Below are positions 31,535-39,847 of a stretch of 48,846 nt of DNA, in pieces. The notes under the pieces were generated by a model. It made no database searches, was not told the DNA's origin, and saw nothing but the letters and a program-made list of their open reading frames with translations. The first letter of the stretch is position 1, and each line of letters starts with the position of its first letter. The DNA is from an uncultured Collinsella sp. (GTDB taxonomy: Bacteria; Actinomycetota; Coriobacteriia; Coriobacteriales; Coriobacteriaceae), in contig URMZ01000011.1 of the NCBI GenBank assembly GCA_900549025.1, positions 1-48,846 of the forward strand, given 5' to 3'. A program made the translations under genes and the position numbers.

Positions 31535-31570
31535 AAGGGGCTCTCCCGCACATGGACGGGAGAGCCCCTT
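31535..31570 (-). terminator. Hairpin after manA, probable terminator
   Basis: AAGGGGCTCTCCCG (31535-31548) and CGGGAGAGCCCCTT (31557-31570) form a perfect 14-bp stem with an eight-base loop, 25 bp after the manA stop codon. The U-run is short (TT plus A-run partners), so strength is uncertain; it might work in both directions. Confidence 0.75.
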
Positions 31571-31595
31571 GTTGCGTTTGGGTTGTTGGTGCGAC

Positions 31596-32534
31596 CTACA
31601 GGTGGCTGATGATCAGTTCCATCTTGCCTTCGAGGTCGATGGAGCTGACGGTGCTCGGGGCCAGCAGGTGGCTTCCCTTGTGGACGGGGTCGCCGCAGAC
31701 GGTGCCTTCGCCGTCGATGACCGACAGGCACATGAAGGGCCAGCGCTGGTCGAGGGTCTTGCTGCCGTTGACGCGCACGCGATCGACGGTGTAGCAGGGG
31801 TTGGACTCGAGCTCGGTCACGCCGTCCACCTCGGGCGCGGTCACCGTGCCGTCGGTCGGAGCCTGAGCATCAAAGTCGATGCAGTCGAGGCTCTGCTCAA
31901 TGTGCAGCGGGCGCAGGTTGCCGTCAGTGCCGGGACGGTCGTAGTCGTACAGACGATACGTCACGTCGCTCGACTGCTGCGTCTCCAAAATGAGCGTGCC
32001 GGTCTTGATGGCGTGCACGGTACCGGAATCAATCTGGAAAAAGTCGCCCTTGTGAATCGGCAACACGTTGAGCATGTCGTCCCAACGTCCTTCCTCGATC
32101 ATTTGTGCGGCCTCGGCGCGGTCCTTGGCACGCTGGCCGACGATGATCGTGGCGTCGGGCTCGCAGTCCAGCACATACCAACACTCGGTTTTGCCCAGGC
32201 TACCGTTCTCGTGCTCGGCAGCGTACTCGTCGTTGGGATGAATCTGGATCGAAAGGTCGTCCTTGGCGTCCAGAATCTTAATGAGCAGCGGGAACTCCTT
32301 GCCCTCGCAGTTGCCAAAGAGCTCGCGATGCTCGGCCCACAGCCACGACAGCGTGTGGCCGGCATACGGGCCCTCCGCAATCTGGCAGTCGCCGTTGGGG
32401 TGGGCCGAGATGGCCCAGCACTCACCGATGGGGCCATCGGGAATGTCGTAGCCAAATACGGTTTCGAGCTGGCGACCGCCCCAGATCTTCTCGTGGAAGA
32501 TCGGCGTCAGTTTAATCAAATCGGACATATTCAT
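31596..32534 (-). CDS. manA: Class I mannose-6-phosphate isomerase
   Basis: A 312-residue cupin-type isomerase of the short bacterial form. It interconverts mannose-6-phosphate and fructose-6-phosphate. Zinc ligands and active-site residues are seen in LLIKILDAKDDLSIQIHPND (Gln, His), GKTECWYVLD (Glu) and IDSGTVHAI (His). The N-terminal KIWGG motif is characteristic. The start ATG lies 67 bp downstream of the gntR stop codon on the same strand, so gntR and manA are probably co-transcribed and may respond to the same sugar signal. Confidence 0.94.
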   Translation of the reverse strand: MNMSDLIKLTPIFHEKIWGGRQLETVFGYDIPDGPIGECWAISAHPNGDCQIAEGPYAGHTLSWLWAEHRELFGNCEGKEFPLLIKILDAKDDLSIQIHPNDEYAAEHENGSLGKTECWYVLDCEPDATIIVGQRAKDRAEAAQMIEEGRWDDMLNVLPIHKGDFFQIDSGTVHAIKTGTLILETQQSSDVTYRLYDYDRPGTDGNLRPLHIEQSLDCIDFDAQAPTDGTVTAPEVDGVTELESNPCYTVDRVRVNGSKTLDQRWPFMCLSVIDGEGTVCGDPVHKGSHLLAPSTVSSIDLEGKMELIISHL

Positions 32535-32601
32535 ACCTCATTGTGTTGCGCGGGCGCTGCGTAAAACTGTTCAAAACGAGCGCCCGCATGACTGCAAAAA
32601 C

Positions 32602-33321
32602 CTATGCCAACGTTACGTTGTGCAACTCAAAGCGGTCGCCAACGTTGCGCGAGACCGAATACTCAAAGGCGGCGCCGCTGTCCAAAAAGCCAATCTGGGT
32701 GAGCTCGAGCAGGGGAGAGCCAGGCTTGGTGTCCAGGCGCTCGGCTTCTTCCTCGGTTGCTGCCACGGCGCGAATGGTACGGTGGAAGCTCGAAATTTTC
32801 AGCCCGCATTGCTCGCGGATGAAATGGTAGACCGATCCGTACAGGTCCTTCTTTTTCAGCCCCGGAATCAGCTCGAGGGGCATGTAGGTGTACTCGATAA
32901 CGATGGGCTTCCCATCGGCCTGACGCACGCGCACGACGTGATAGGCAAAGTCATCCTCGGCAATTCCCAGCTGGGCTGCGATGTCCGCTGGTGGATTAAC
33001 AATCGAGAAATCGTAGACCACCGAGGTCACCTTTTCCCCGCGGTGCTCATACGAAAAGCCCTGGGCACGGTCGTTTTTGCCCTGGAAAAACGCCTGGCCG
33101 GGAAGTCCCGCCGTGTCCTTAACGTAGGTGCCCGATCCGCGCCGGCTGGTAATAAGACCTTCCTCGGTGATTTGCTCGATAGCTCGTTTGACGGTGATTT
33201 TGGAAACGCTATAGAGCTCACAGAACTCAACGACGGTGGGAAGCTTGTCGCCCGGTTTAAGAGCGCCATCCTCGATACTTCGACGAATATCTGCAGCTAT
33301 CGCCTCGTATTTGGGAATCAT
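32602..33321 (-). CDS. GntR-family (HutC/UTRA) transcriptional regulator
   Basis: A 239-residue regulator. The N-terminal winged helix (about 1-70) shows YEAIAADIRRSIEDGALKPGDKLP and ITVKRAIEQITEEGLI, followed by GSGTYV. The C-terminal UTRA ligand domain (about 85-235) resembles that of sugar-phosphate sensors. It is divergent from the beta-glucosidase/PTS operon and upstream of manA, so it likely controls both in response to a phosphorylated sugar (inference). AAAGGAGGTTCC before ATG 33321 fixes the start; the frame running to 33591 crosses the promoter region and was rejected. Confidence 0.93.
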   Translation of the reverse strand: MIPKYEAIAADIRRSIEDGALKPGDKLPTVVEFCELYSVSKITVKRAIEQITEEGLITSRRGSGTYVKDTAGLPGQAFFQGKNDRAQGFSYEHRGEKVTSVVYDFSIVNPPADIAAQLGIAEDDFAYHVVRVRQADGKPIVIEYTYMPLELIPGLKKKDLYGSVYHFIREQCGLKISSFHRTIRAVAATEEEAERLDTKPGSPLLELTQIGFLDSGAAFEYSVSRNVGDRFELHNVTLA

Positions 33322-33430
33322 GGAACCTCCTTTCCGACATATATGAATACAAAAAGTAAGTATAACCCTCAACAGGGCATCCATATTACTTTTATCTAAG
33401 AAGTTCGAGAAAGAAAAAAGAAAAAGACGC

Positions 33431-33458
33431 TTTACTTTTAAAATTAGAGCGCTATAGT
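33431..33458 (+). promoter_or_regulatory. Predicted promoter of the beta-glucoside operon
   Basis: TTTACT (33431-33436) and TATAGT (33453-33458) are separated by 16 bp. The leader to the glucosidase ATG would be about 160 bases and would contain the hairpin at 33498-33595. Confidence 0.6.
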
Positions 33459-33497
33459 TTAAGCAACGAACGGAATCCTTCCGCACAACAGGATCGA

Positions 33498-33595
33498 CCG
33501 TTTGGGGACGGTTTTGTTTTGGCGGGTTGGATATCGGTATGGCCGGTGCGCGCCCGCGCCGGATAACCTGCCAAAGCAAACCCGTCTCCAACCGG
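33498..33595. repeat. 98-bp hairpin in the bgl leader, GGGGACGG/AACCTGCC family
   Basis: Arms 33502-33528 and 33565-33591 pair over 27 bp with four mismatches, all of which are G-U compatible in one strand. The centre has a CCGGTGCGC/GCGCCGG stem (33543-33562). The right arm (AACCTGCCAAAGCAAACC) recurs, slightly changed, at 37444-37461. It ends 30 bp before the glucosidase start codon. Confidence 0.82.
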
Positions 33596-33625
33596 AAGCT
33601 CTAGAACACGAAAGCGAGGACTTTG

Positions 33626-35026
33626 ATGGCACAGTATCAGCTGCCCAACGACTTCTTCTTTGGCGCTGCTATGTCCGGCCCGCAGACTGAGGGTCAGTGG
33701 AACCAGGGCGGCAAGCTCGAGAACCTGTGGGACACCTGGTCCATCCAGGATCTGGGTTCGTTCTACAACCGCGTTGGCTCTTACGCCGGCAATGACTTTA
33801 TGGCCAAGTACCAGGAAGACCTTCGCATTTTGAAGGACTTGGGTCTGGATACCTATCGCACTTCCATCCAGTGGAGCCGTCTGCTCGATGCCGACGGCAA
33901 CCTCAACGAGGAAGGTGCCGCGTGGTATCACGAGTTGTTCCGCGCCTCTCGCGAAGCCGGCTTGGAGCCGTTTGTCAACTTGTACCACTTTGACATGCCC
34001 ACCTACCTCTTTAACCGTGGCGGCTGGGAGAGCCGTGAGGTTGTCGAGGCTTACGCACATTACGCCGACGTCGCCTTCCACGAGTTTGGCCAGGAGATTA
34101 AGTACTGGTTCACCTTTAACGAGCCCATCGTCGAGCCCGAGCAGCGCTATCAGGAGGGCGTGTGGTTCCCGCAGCTCCACGACTTCAACCGCGCCCGCAC
34201 CGTGCAGTATCACATCTCGCTGGCGCACGCGCTGGCCGTGGCCAACTATCGTCGCGCCTATGACGAGGGCGCTATTCGCGCCGATGCCAAGATCGGCATG
34301 ATCAACTGCTTTACCCCGGTCTACACCAAGGAGAACCCCAGCGAGGCGGACCTCGAGGCCGTGCGCATGACCAGCGGCATCAACAACCGCTGGTGGCTCG
34401 ACCTCATCACCAAGGGCGAGCTTCCTGCCGACGTGCTCGACAGCCTGGCCGAGGGCGGCGTTAAGCTCCCGTTCCGCGCCGGCGACCAAGAGATCCTCAA
34501 GCAGGGTGTTGTCGACTGGCTAGGCTGCAACTACTACCACCCCACGCGTGTTCAGGCGCCGGCGAGCAAGGTCGACCAGTACGGCCTGCCGCACTTTGCC
34601 GACGAGTACGTATGGCCCGACGCCGTTATGAACGAGAGCCGCGGCTGGGAGATCTACCCGCAGGGCCTCTACGACTTTGGCATGGACTGCGCTAAGAACT
34701 ACCCCGATCTTGAGTGGTTCGTTTCCGAGAACGGCATCGGCATCATGGACGAATACAAGAACCGTGACGCCGAAGGAACCATCCAGGATGACTACCGCGT
34801 CGACTTTGTACGTCAGCACCTGGAGTGGGTGGCCAAGGTCATCGACGAGGGCGCCAAGTGCCGCGGATACCATTATTGGGCCGTCATCGATAACTGGTCT
34901 TGGGCCAATGCCTTTAAGAATCGCTATGGCTTTGTCGAGGTCGATCTGATGGATGGCTATAAGCGCCGTCTTAAGAAGTCGGCGGCCTGGCTCAAACAGG
35001 TCGCCACGACCCACGTGGTTGATTAG
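33626..35026 (+). CDS. 6-phospho-beta-glucosidase, glycoside hydrolase family 1
   Basis: A 466-residue GH1 enzyme of normal length. Acid/base Glu166 is in FTFNEPIVE and nucleophile Glu368 in WFVSENGIG; both are present. The adjoining lactose/cellobiose-family PTS indicates that the substrate is a 6-phosphorylated beta-glucoside such as cellobiose-6-phosphate, cleaved to glucose and glucose-6-phosphate in the cytoplasm. The start ATG follows GCGAGGAC. It is the first gene of the operon glucosidase-IIC-IIB-IIA. A 6-phospho-beta-galactosidase specificity is less likely but not excluded. Confidence 0.94.
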   Translation: MAQYQLPNDFFFGAAMSGPQTEGQWNQGGKLENLWDTWSIQDLGSFYNRVGSYAGNDFMAKYQEDLRILKDLGLDTYRTSIQWSRLLDADGNLNEEGAAWYHELFRASREAGLEPFVNLYHFDMPTYLFNRGGWESREVVEAYAHYADVAFHEFGQEIKYWFTFNEPIVEPEQRYQEGVWFPQLHDFNRARTVQYHISLAHALAVANYRRAYDEGAIRADAKIGMINCFTPVYTKENPSEADLEAVRMTSGINNRWWLDLITKGELPADVLDSLAEGGVKLPFRAGDQEILKQGVVDWLGCNYYHPTRVQAPASKVDQYGLPHFADEYVWPDAVMNESRGWEIYPQGLYDFGMDCAKNYPDLEWFVSENGIGIMDEYKNRDAEGTIQDDYRVDFVRQHLEWVAKVIDEGAKCRGYHYWAVIDNWSWANAFKNRYGFVEVDLMDGYKRRLKKSAAWLKQVATTHVVD

Positions 35027-35145
35027 CGACCGGACGAACGTCCAGACCGCGCGCCGCCGCGCGCAACACATGGCACATCTGGTGGCAGAGGGCGACAGAC
35101 CACCGTGCGCATAGGAAAGGCCGGATTTGAAAGTTAGGAGCAATC

Positions 35146-36489
35146 ATGGCCAGTGACAACGGAAAGAGCTTCCTCGACAAGTTTGCCGAGGTCTCTGCGA
35201 AGGTGGGAAACCAGGTTCACCTGCGTTCCCTGCGTGACGCCTTCGCGACCATCACGCCGCTCTATATCCTTGCGGGTATCGCGGTTCTTATTAACAACGT
35301 CGTGTTCCCTCTGTTCCCGCTCGATGCGGCGGGCCTTGCCAACCTTCAGACGTGGGGTTCGGCGATTACGCTGGGCACCCTCAACGTCTCTGCCATTATC
35401 TTGGCCGGATTGATTGGCTACAGCCTCGCTAAGAACAAGCGCTTCGATAATCCGCTTGCTTGCATGGTCGTCGCTATCTCTGCCTTCGTCATCATGATGC
35501 CGCAGCAGATCACCGCCACGCTTGCCGCCACGAGCCCACTGCTCACCGACAAGATCACCTCCGCCGAGGTCACGGGCGCCCTTTCGACTGCCAACACCGG
35601 CACCAACGGTCTGTTCTCGGCTATTATCATCGCCCTGCTTTCCGTCTCGCTCTTCATCAAGATTTCTGGCGTCGAGAAGCTCAAGGTTAAGCTGGGCGAG
35701 GGCGTGCCTCCCGCGGTCTCCAACTCCTTCAACGTCATGATTCCGATGCTGCTTAACCTCGCGGTCTTCGCTCTTGCCGCAGCCCTGCTCGCCGTGTGCG
35801 CCGGCACCGATCTGTGCACCATCATCTCCACGTGCATCTCCAACCCGCTCAAGAGCATCATGAACGCTGGTCCGTGGGCTGTTATCCTCATCTACACCCT
35901 TGCTAACCTGCTGTTCTGCGTCGGTATTCACCAGTCCACCATCTCTGGCGCTACCGTCGAGCCGATCCTGACCATGCTCATCGTCGACAACATGGCTACC
36001 TTTGCCGCCGGTGGCACCATCCAGCCCGATCACTACATGAACATGCAGATCGTTAACAGCTTCGCCCTCATCGGCGGCTCGGGCTGCACCCTCATGCTCC
36101 TGCTCGACACGCTCCTGTTCTCCAAAAACAAGGCTTCCGAGACCGTTTCCAAGATGGCTATCCTGCCTGGTCTGTTCAACATCAACGAGCCGGTTATCTA
36201 CGGTTACCCCATCGTGTACAACCTGCCGCTCATGATCCCGTTTGTCCTCCTTCCCGACCTGTTCATCGGCATCACCTATGGCCTTACCTGCGCAGGCATC
36301 ATCAGCCCCTGCATCGCCCAGGTGCCCTGGACCATGCCTCCCGTCATCAATGCCCTGCTCGCTACGGGCTTTGACTGGCGCGCTGGCGTGTGGCAGGCTA
36401 TCGAGATTGTCATTGGCATGGCCGTCTACCTGCCCTTTATGAAGATTTCCGAGAAGGCAATCGCCAAGCAGGAGGCTCTCGCCGAGTAG
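35146..36489 (+). CDS. PTS lactose/cellobiose-family IIC component
   Basis: A 447-residue membrane transporter with about ten hydrophobic segments (for example YILAGIAVLINNVVFPLF, SAIILAGLIGYSL, AVILIYTLANLLFCVGI). The motif LFNINEPVIYGYPIVYN near residue 345 is diagnostic for the family's substrate site. It moves beta-glucosides across the membrane with phosphorylation by the IIB encoded 161 bp downstream. The start follows AGTTAGGAGCAATC. The 119-bp gap to the glucosidase gene has no clear terminator. Confidence 0.94.
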   Translation: MASDNGKSFLDKFAEVSAKVGNQVHLRSLRDAFATITPLYILAGIAVLINNVVFPLFPLDAAGLANLQTWGSAITLGTLNVSAIILAGLIGYSLAKNKRFDNPLACMVVAISAFVIMMPQQITATLAATSPLLTDKITSAEVTGALSTANTGTNGLFSAIIIALLSVSLFIKISGVEKLKVKLGEGVPPAVSNSFNVMIPMLLNLAVFALAAALLAVCAGTDLCTIISTCISNPLKSIMNAGPWAVILIYTLANLLFCVGIHQSTISGATVEPILTMLIVDNMATFAAGGTIQPDHYMNMQIVNSFALIGGSGCTLMLLLDTLLFSKNKASETVSKMAILPGLFNINEPVIYGYPIVYNLPLMIPFVLLPDLFIGITYGLTCAGIISPCIAQVPWTMPPVINALLATGFDWRAGVWQAIEIVIGMAVYLPFMKISEKAIAKQEALAE

Positions 36490-36650
36490 AACGCCTAACG
36501 TTCGTCCCTTTCACCTTTGCGGGCGCCGGTACGCGGCGCCGGTGCCCGCAGCTCTCTCCCTTGTGTAAAGATGCAGGGGGGTGGGCACAATAGCCGCAAG
36601 GAATAAAACCAGTTGTCGTCTGCGCGCCGCGCAGTTATAAGGAGGAAACC

Positions 36651-36953
36651 ATGAAGAAGATCATGCTCTGCTGCAATGCCGGTATGTCCACGAGCCTGCT
36701 GGTCCAGAAGATGCAGGCCGAGGTTGCAAACCGTGGTCTGGATATTGAGGTCGAGGCTCGTCCCATGAACGAGGCCCACGATCACCTGGACGAGTGCGAC
36801 ATGTTGCTGCTTGGTCCGCAGATCGGCTACACCAAGGGCGATTTTGAGAAGGAGGTCGCCGGTCGTTTTCCGGTCGAGGTCATCAACATGGTCGACTACG
36901 GCCGCATGAACGCTGCCGGCATCATCGACCACTGCGTCAGCGTGATGGGCTAG
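36651..36953 (+). CDS. PTS lactose/cellobiose-family IIB component
   Basis: A 100-residue IIB domain. The phosphocysteine is Cys8 in MLCCNAGMSTSLLVQKMQ (Cys7 is adjacent but the family aligns the second one). The end, DYGRMNAAGIIDH, is typical of the family. It receives phosphate from IIA and passes it to the sugar held by IIC. AAGGAGGAAACC precedes the start. The IIA gene follows after 9 bp. Confidence 0.95.
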   Translation: MKKIMLCCNAGMSTSLLVQKMQAEVANRGLDIEVEARPMNEAHDHLDECDMLLLGPQIGYTKGDFEKEVAGRFPVEVINMVDYGRMNAAGIIDHCVSVMG

Positions 36954-36962
36954 GTGCTCTGC

Positions 36963-37295
36963 ATGGAGGATATGAACGAACTGCAGATGACCTGCTTTGA
37001 GATCATCAGCTACGTCGGTACCGCCAAGAGCATGTACATCAATGCCGTGCAAAAGGCCAAGGAGGGCGATTTTGACGCCGCCGAGGAGCTTATCAAGCAG
37101 GGCGACGAGGCCTATAACGGTGGCCACGATGTTCACATGGGGCTTCTGAAGAAGGAGGCCAACGGCGAACGTAACGGCGAGGCCCCGTTGATTTTGCTGC
37201 ATGCCGAGGACCAGATGGCCGGCACCGAGACCATGCGCGTCATGGCGACGGAGCTCATCGAGGTTCACAAGCAGCTGCAGGCACTTCAGGCCTAG
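36963..37295 (+). CDS. PTS lactose/cellobiose-family IIA component
   Basis: A 110-residue all-helical IIA of normal length. The phosphorylated histidine is His80 in APLILLHAEDQMAG, and the segment ISYVGTAKSMYINAVQKAKEGDFDAAEELI is characteristic. It takes phosphate from HPr. Start ATG 36963 was chosen; GTG 36954 and ATG 36972 are in-frame alternatives that change only a few residues. It closes the glucosidase operon, with a strong terminator after it. Confidence 0.95.
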   Translation: MEDMNELQMTCFEIISYVGTAKSMYINAVQKAKEGDFDAAEELIKQGDEAYNGGHDVHMGLLKKEANGERNGEAPLILLHAEDQMAGTETMRVMATELIEVHKQLQALQA

Positions 37296-37353
37296 TCGGC
37301 GTTATCGCCGCGACGGACCGTGCGGTCCAACAGACAACATAGTCCCTTTGACG

Positions 37354-37393
37354 GGCGCCGGGAGCCTCCGCCTCCCGGCGCCTTTATTTTTGG
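37354..37393 (+). terminator. Intrinsic terminator of the beta-glucoside operon
   Basis: GGCGCCGGGAG and CTCCCGGCGCC form a perfect 11-bp stem with a seven-base loop, followed by TTTATTTTTGG. Confidence 0.92.
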
Positions 37394-37441
37394 GGATGGT
37401 CTTGCGCGGCCTGTTGGGCAGCCAATTGCGTTACCCCAGAT

Positions 37442-37482
37442 AAAACCTGCCAAAACAAACCTGTCCCTTTTTGGTAGGTTTT
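37442..37482. repeat. Hairpin with AACCTGCC arms upstream of glucokinase
   Basis: AAAACCTGCCAAAA (37442-37455) pairs with TTTTGGTAGGTTTT (37469-37482) with one mismatch, around a loop containing CCTGTCCC. The left part matches the right arm of the hairpin in the bgl leader (33565-33591). It lies 55 bp before the glucokinase start. Confidence 0.75.
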
Positions 37483-37536
37483 TGCCTTGAGAGCGGTACC
37501 ATACAGGCAATGTTTAAACGAGAAAGGTGGGCTCCC

Positions 37537-38490
37537 ATGGAACCTAAGCAGTACTACATCGGCATCGACGTCGGCGGCACTTCGGTTAAGGAGGGCCTGT
37601 TCGACGAGGACGGCAACCTGCTTGCCAAGGCCAGCGTGCCCACGCCTCCTATCGTTGACGCCGCGGGCTTTGCCGCGGTGACCGAGGCTATCGACCAGGT
37701 GGTCGCCAAGGCACAGATTCCGCGTGCCTTTGTGGCGGGCATTGGCCTGGCCGTTCCGTGTCCCATCCCGGCGTCGGGCGATGCCAAGGTCAAGGCCAAC
37801 ATTGCCATTAACCTGCCCGAGCTGAGGGTCGCCATTCAGAAGCACTGCCCCGATGCGGTCGTTAAGTATGAGAACGATGCCAACGCCGCTGCCATGGGCG
37901 AGGCCTGGCTCGGTTCTGCCAAGGGCGTGCAGAACGTGGTGATGGTCACCATCGGTACCGGCGTGGGCGGCGGCGTTATCGTTAACGGCGACGTGGTATC
38001 GGGCGTTGTGGGCGCCGGCGGCGAGATTGGCCACATGTGCCTGAACCCGGCCGAGGAGCGCACCTGCGGCTGTGGCGGCCATGGCCATCTGGAGCAGTAT
38101 TCCAGCGCCACCGGCGTGGTGAGCAACTACCTTGCCGAGTGCAAGAAGGCGGGCGTCGAGCCCATTGAGCTCACCGGCCCCTCCGATTCCAAGGACGTGT
38201 TCCAGGCCTGCCGCGAGGGCGACAAGCTCGCGCTGGCCGCAGCCGACACCATGGCCGACTACCTTGGCCGCGCCCTGGCGCTTATCGCCAACGTGGTCGA
38301 CCCCGAGATGTTCCTGATCGGTGGCGGCGCGTCCGCTTCGGCCGATGTTTATCTCGACAAGGTTCGCGAGCACTTTAAGCAGTACGCGCTCTCTGCCTCG
38401 CGCGAGACGCCCATTAAGGTCGCTTCGCTCGGAAACGACGCCGGCATCATCGGTGCCGCCTACGTAGCCCTGCGCGCCGCCGGTAAATAG
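37537..38490 (+). CDS. ROK-family glucokinase
   Basis: A 317-residue sugar kinase. ATP loop YIGIDVGGTSVKEGLFDEDG, catalytic Asp in ENDANAAAMGE, a second phosphate loop in TIGTGVGGGVIV, and the ROK zinc motif EIGHMCLNP...CGCGGHGHLEQYSS are all present. It phosphorylates free glucose to glucose-6-phosphate. Position just behind the beta-glucoside operon fits: the glucosidase releases one free glucose per disaccharide. AGAAAGGTGG sets the start at ATG 37537. Confidence 0.93.
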   Translation: MEPKQYYIGIDVGGTSVKEGLFDEDGNLLAKASVPTPPIVDAAGFAAVTEAIDQVVAKAQIPRAFVAGIGLAVPCPIPASGDAKVKANIAINLPELRVAIQKHCPDAVVKYENDANAAAMGEAWLGSAKGVQNVVMVTIGTGVGGGVIVNGDVVSGVVGAGGEIGHMCLNPAEERTCGCGGHGHLEQYSSATGVVSNYLAECKKAGVEPIELTGPSDSKDVFQACREGDKLALAAADTMADYLGRALALIANVVDPEMFLIGGGASASADVYLDKVREHFKQYALSASRETPIKVASLGNDAGIIGAAYVALRAAGK

Positions 38491-38523
38491 CTGGTGCAAG
38501 GGGGTCAGGTTACTTTGCACCAA
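38491..38523. repeat. 33-bp inverted repeat, TTGGTGCAA family, copy 3
   Basis: CTGGTGCAA and TTGCACCAA border GGGGGTCAGGTTACT. It begins on the base after the glucokinase stop codon. A half-copy, GGTGCAAAAGGGACAGTC, follows at 38527-38544, joining this family's arm to the GGGACAGTC core of another. Confidence 0.85.
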
Positions 38524-38656
38524 CACGGTGCAAAAGGGACAGTCTTGGCCCCCATGCCTGCCCCAAAATATGCCGTGACCCTTCCGTCTGCGAAGGCTCG
38601 GCATCGGCGTGCTACCATAGCTACGTCCAAGTACACATATCAAGTGGAGGATATCC

Positions 38657-39580
38657 ATGGCAAACGTTCTTGTCTTTGGTCACCAGAACCCCGATAACGA
38701 CGCCATCATGAGCGCCGTCGTCCTGTCCCAGCTGCTCAACCAGGTTGAGTATGCCGGCAACACCTACGAGGCCTGCGCCCTTGGTCAGCTTCCGGCCGAG
38801 TCCGCCAAGCTGCTCGCCGACGCCGGCATCGCCGAGCCTCGCGTGATCGAGTCCGTCGAGGCCGGTCAGCTCGTCGTCCTCACCGACCACAACGAGTCTG
38901 CCCAGTCCGTCGCCGGCCTTAAGGACGCCACGGTCTTTGGCGTTGTCGATCATCACCGCATCGGCGACTTCGAGACCGCCGGCCCGCTGCACTACATCTG
39001 CCTGCCCTGGGGCTCCAGCTGCACCATCGTCACCAAGCTCGCCGGCGTGCTCGGCGTTGAGCTTTCCGACGTCCAGGCTAAGCTGCTGCTCTCGGCCATG
39101 ATGACCGACACGCTCATGCTCAAGAGCCCCACCACCACCGATGTCGACCGCGCCGTCGCCGCCAAGCTCGGCGAGCAGGTGGGCGTCGACCCGGTCAAGT
39201 TTGGCATGGAGGTCTTCCTCACCCGTCCGTCCGGCTCCTTTACCGCTGCCGAGATGGTCGGCAACGACATCAAGATGTTCGAGCCCGCCGGCAAGAAGCT
39301 GCTCATCGGCCAGTACGAGACTGTCGACAAGACCCGCGCACTCGGCATGATCGACGAGATTCGCGAGGCCATGCGCGCCTACGCTGCCGAGAAGGGCGCT
39401 GACGGCATTGTCCTGTGCATCACCGACATCATGGAGGAGGGCTCGCAGGTCCTGCTCGAGGGCGAGACCGAGGCTGCTCAGAAGGGCTTGGGCATTGCCG
39501 ACGAGCACGACGGCGTCTGGATGCCGGGCGTCCTCTCCCGTAAGAAGCAGGTCGCTGCCCCCATCATGGCCGCCTGCTAG
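38657..39580 (+). CDS. ppaC: Manganese-dependent inorganic pyrophosphatase (family II)
   Basis: A 307-residue DHH-superfamily pyrophosphatase of normal length. Metal ligands are in FGHQNPDNDA, LTDHN and GVVDHHRIGDFE (the DHH motif); the C-terminal DHHA2 domain ends with the substrate-binding SRKKQVAAPI. It hydrolyses pyrophosphate and drives biosynthetic reactions forward. The start follows AAGTGGAGGATATCC. A strong terminator follows. Confidence 0.97.
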   Translation: MANVLVFGHQNPDNDAIMSAVVLSQLLNQVEYAGNTYEACALGQLPAESAKLLADAGIAEPRVIESVEAGQLVVLTDHNESAQSVAGLKDATVFGVVDHHRIGDFETAGPLHYICLPWGSSCTIVTKLAGVLGVELSDVQAKLLLSAMMTDTLMLKSPTTTDVDRAVAAKLGEQVGVDPVKFGMEVFLTRPSGSFTAAEMVGNDIKMFEPAGKKLLIGQYETVDKTRALGMIDEIREAMRAYAAEKGADGIVLCITDIMEEGSQVLLEGETEAAQKGLGIADEHDGVWMPGVLSRKKQVAAPIMAAC

Positions 39581-39599
39581 GTTTAGTTGACCAAACGCC

Positions 39600-39638
39600 A
39601 CGACCGGATCGCGGACGCCCCGCGCTCCGGTCGTTTTT
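39600..39638 (+). terminator. Intrinsic terminator after ppaC
   Basis: ACGACCGGA and TCCGGTCGT with an inner CGCGG/CCGCG stem form a strong hairpin followed by six T. Confidence 0.93.
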
Positions 39639-39778
39639 TGTGCACGGCGTCGCGTCGTCTCTTGGACAGGCGTACCCGCGCCGTTAAGCAAATAATGTTC
39701 AACCTGTGGTTCCGCTTTTCGGCCGTGCTTGTGCGCTTGTCGTGCAGGGTAGGCTAGATGCAAGCGTAATACGTTGGA

Positions 39779-39814
39779 GCGCGGCGCCGCCACTTGGGCG
39801 GGCCGTGCTTTTTT
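39779..39814 (+). terminator. Candidate attenuator in the nhaA leader
   Basis: GCGCGGCGCCGCC (39779 onward) can pair with GGGCGGGCCGTGC (39797-39809), followed directly by six T. It lies 34 bp before the nhaA start, well after the ppaC terminator, so it would end a short leader transcript. A second small hairpin, ACGGGA/TCCCGT (39818-39833), lies between it and the ribosome site. Confidence 0.5.
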
Positions 39815-39847
39815 AAGACGGGAGCTTTCCCGTGAAAGGAGCCGCCC

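Larger units (their letters stand above)
33322..33625. other. 304-bp divergent regulatory region, gntR / bgl
   Basis: The gntR-proximal half (33340-33470) is strikingly AT-rich for this genome and holds promoter-like boxes for both directions, including ATAC/GTAT half-sites on either side of 33345-33362 that might bind the regulator. The bgl-proximal half holds the long hairpin at 33498-33595. Confidence 0.6.

Noticed and set aside
33498..33595. LicT/BglG antiterminator (RAT) target in the bgl leader
   Set aside because: The hairpin does not match the RAT consensus and no BglG-type gene is present; a GntR regulator is encoded instead.
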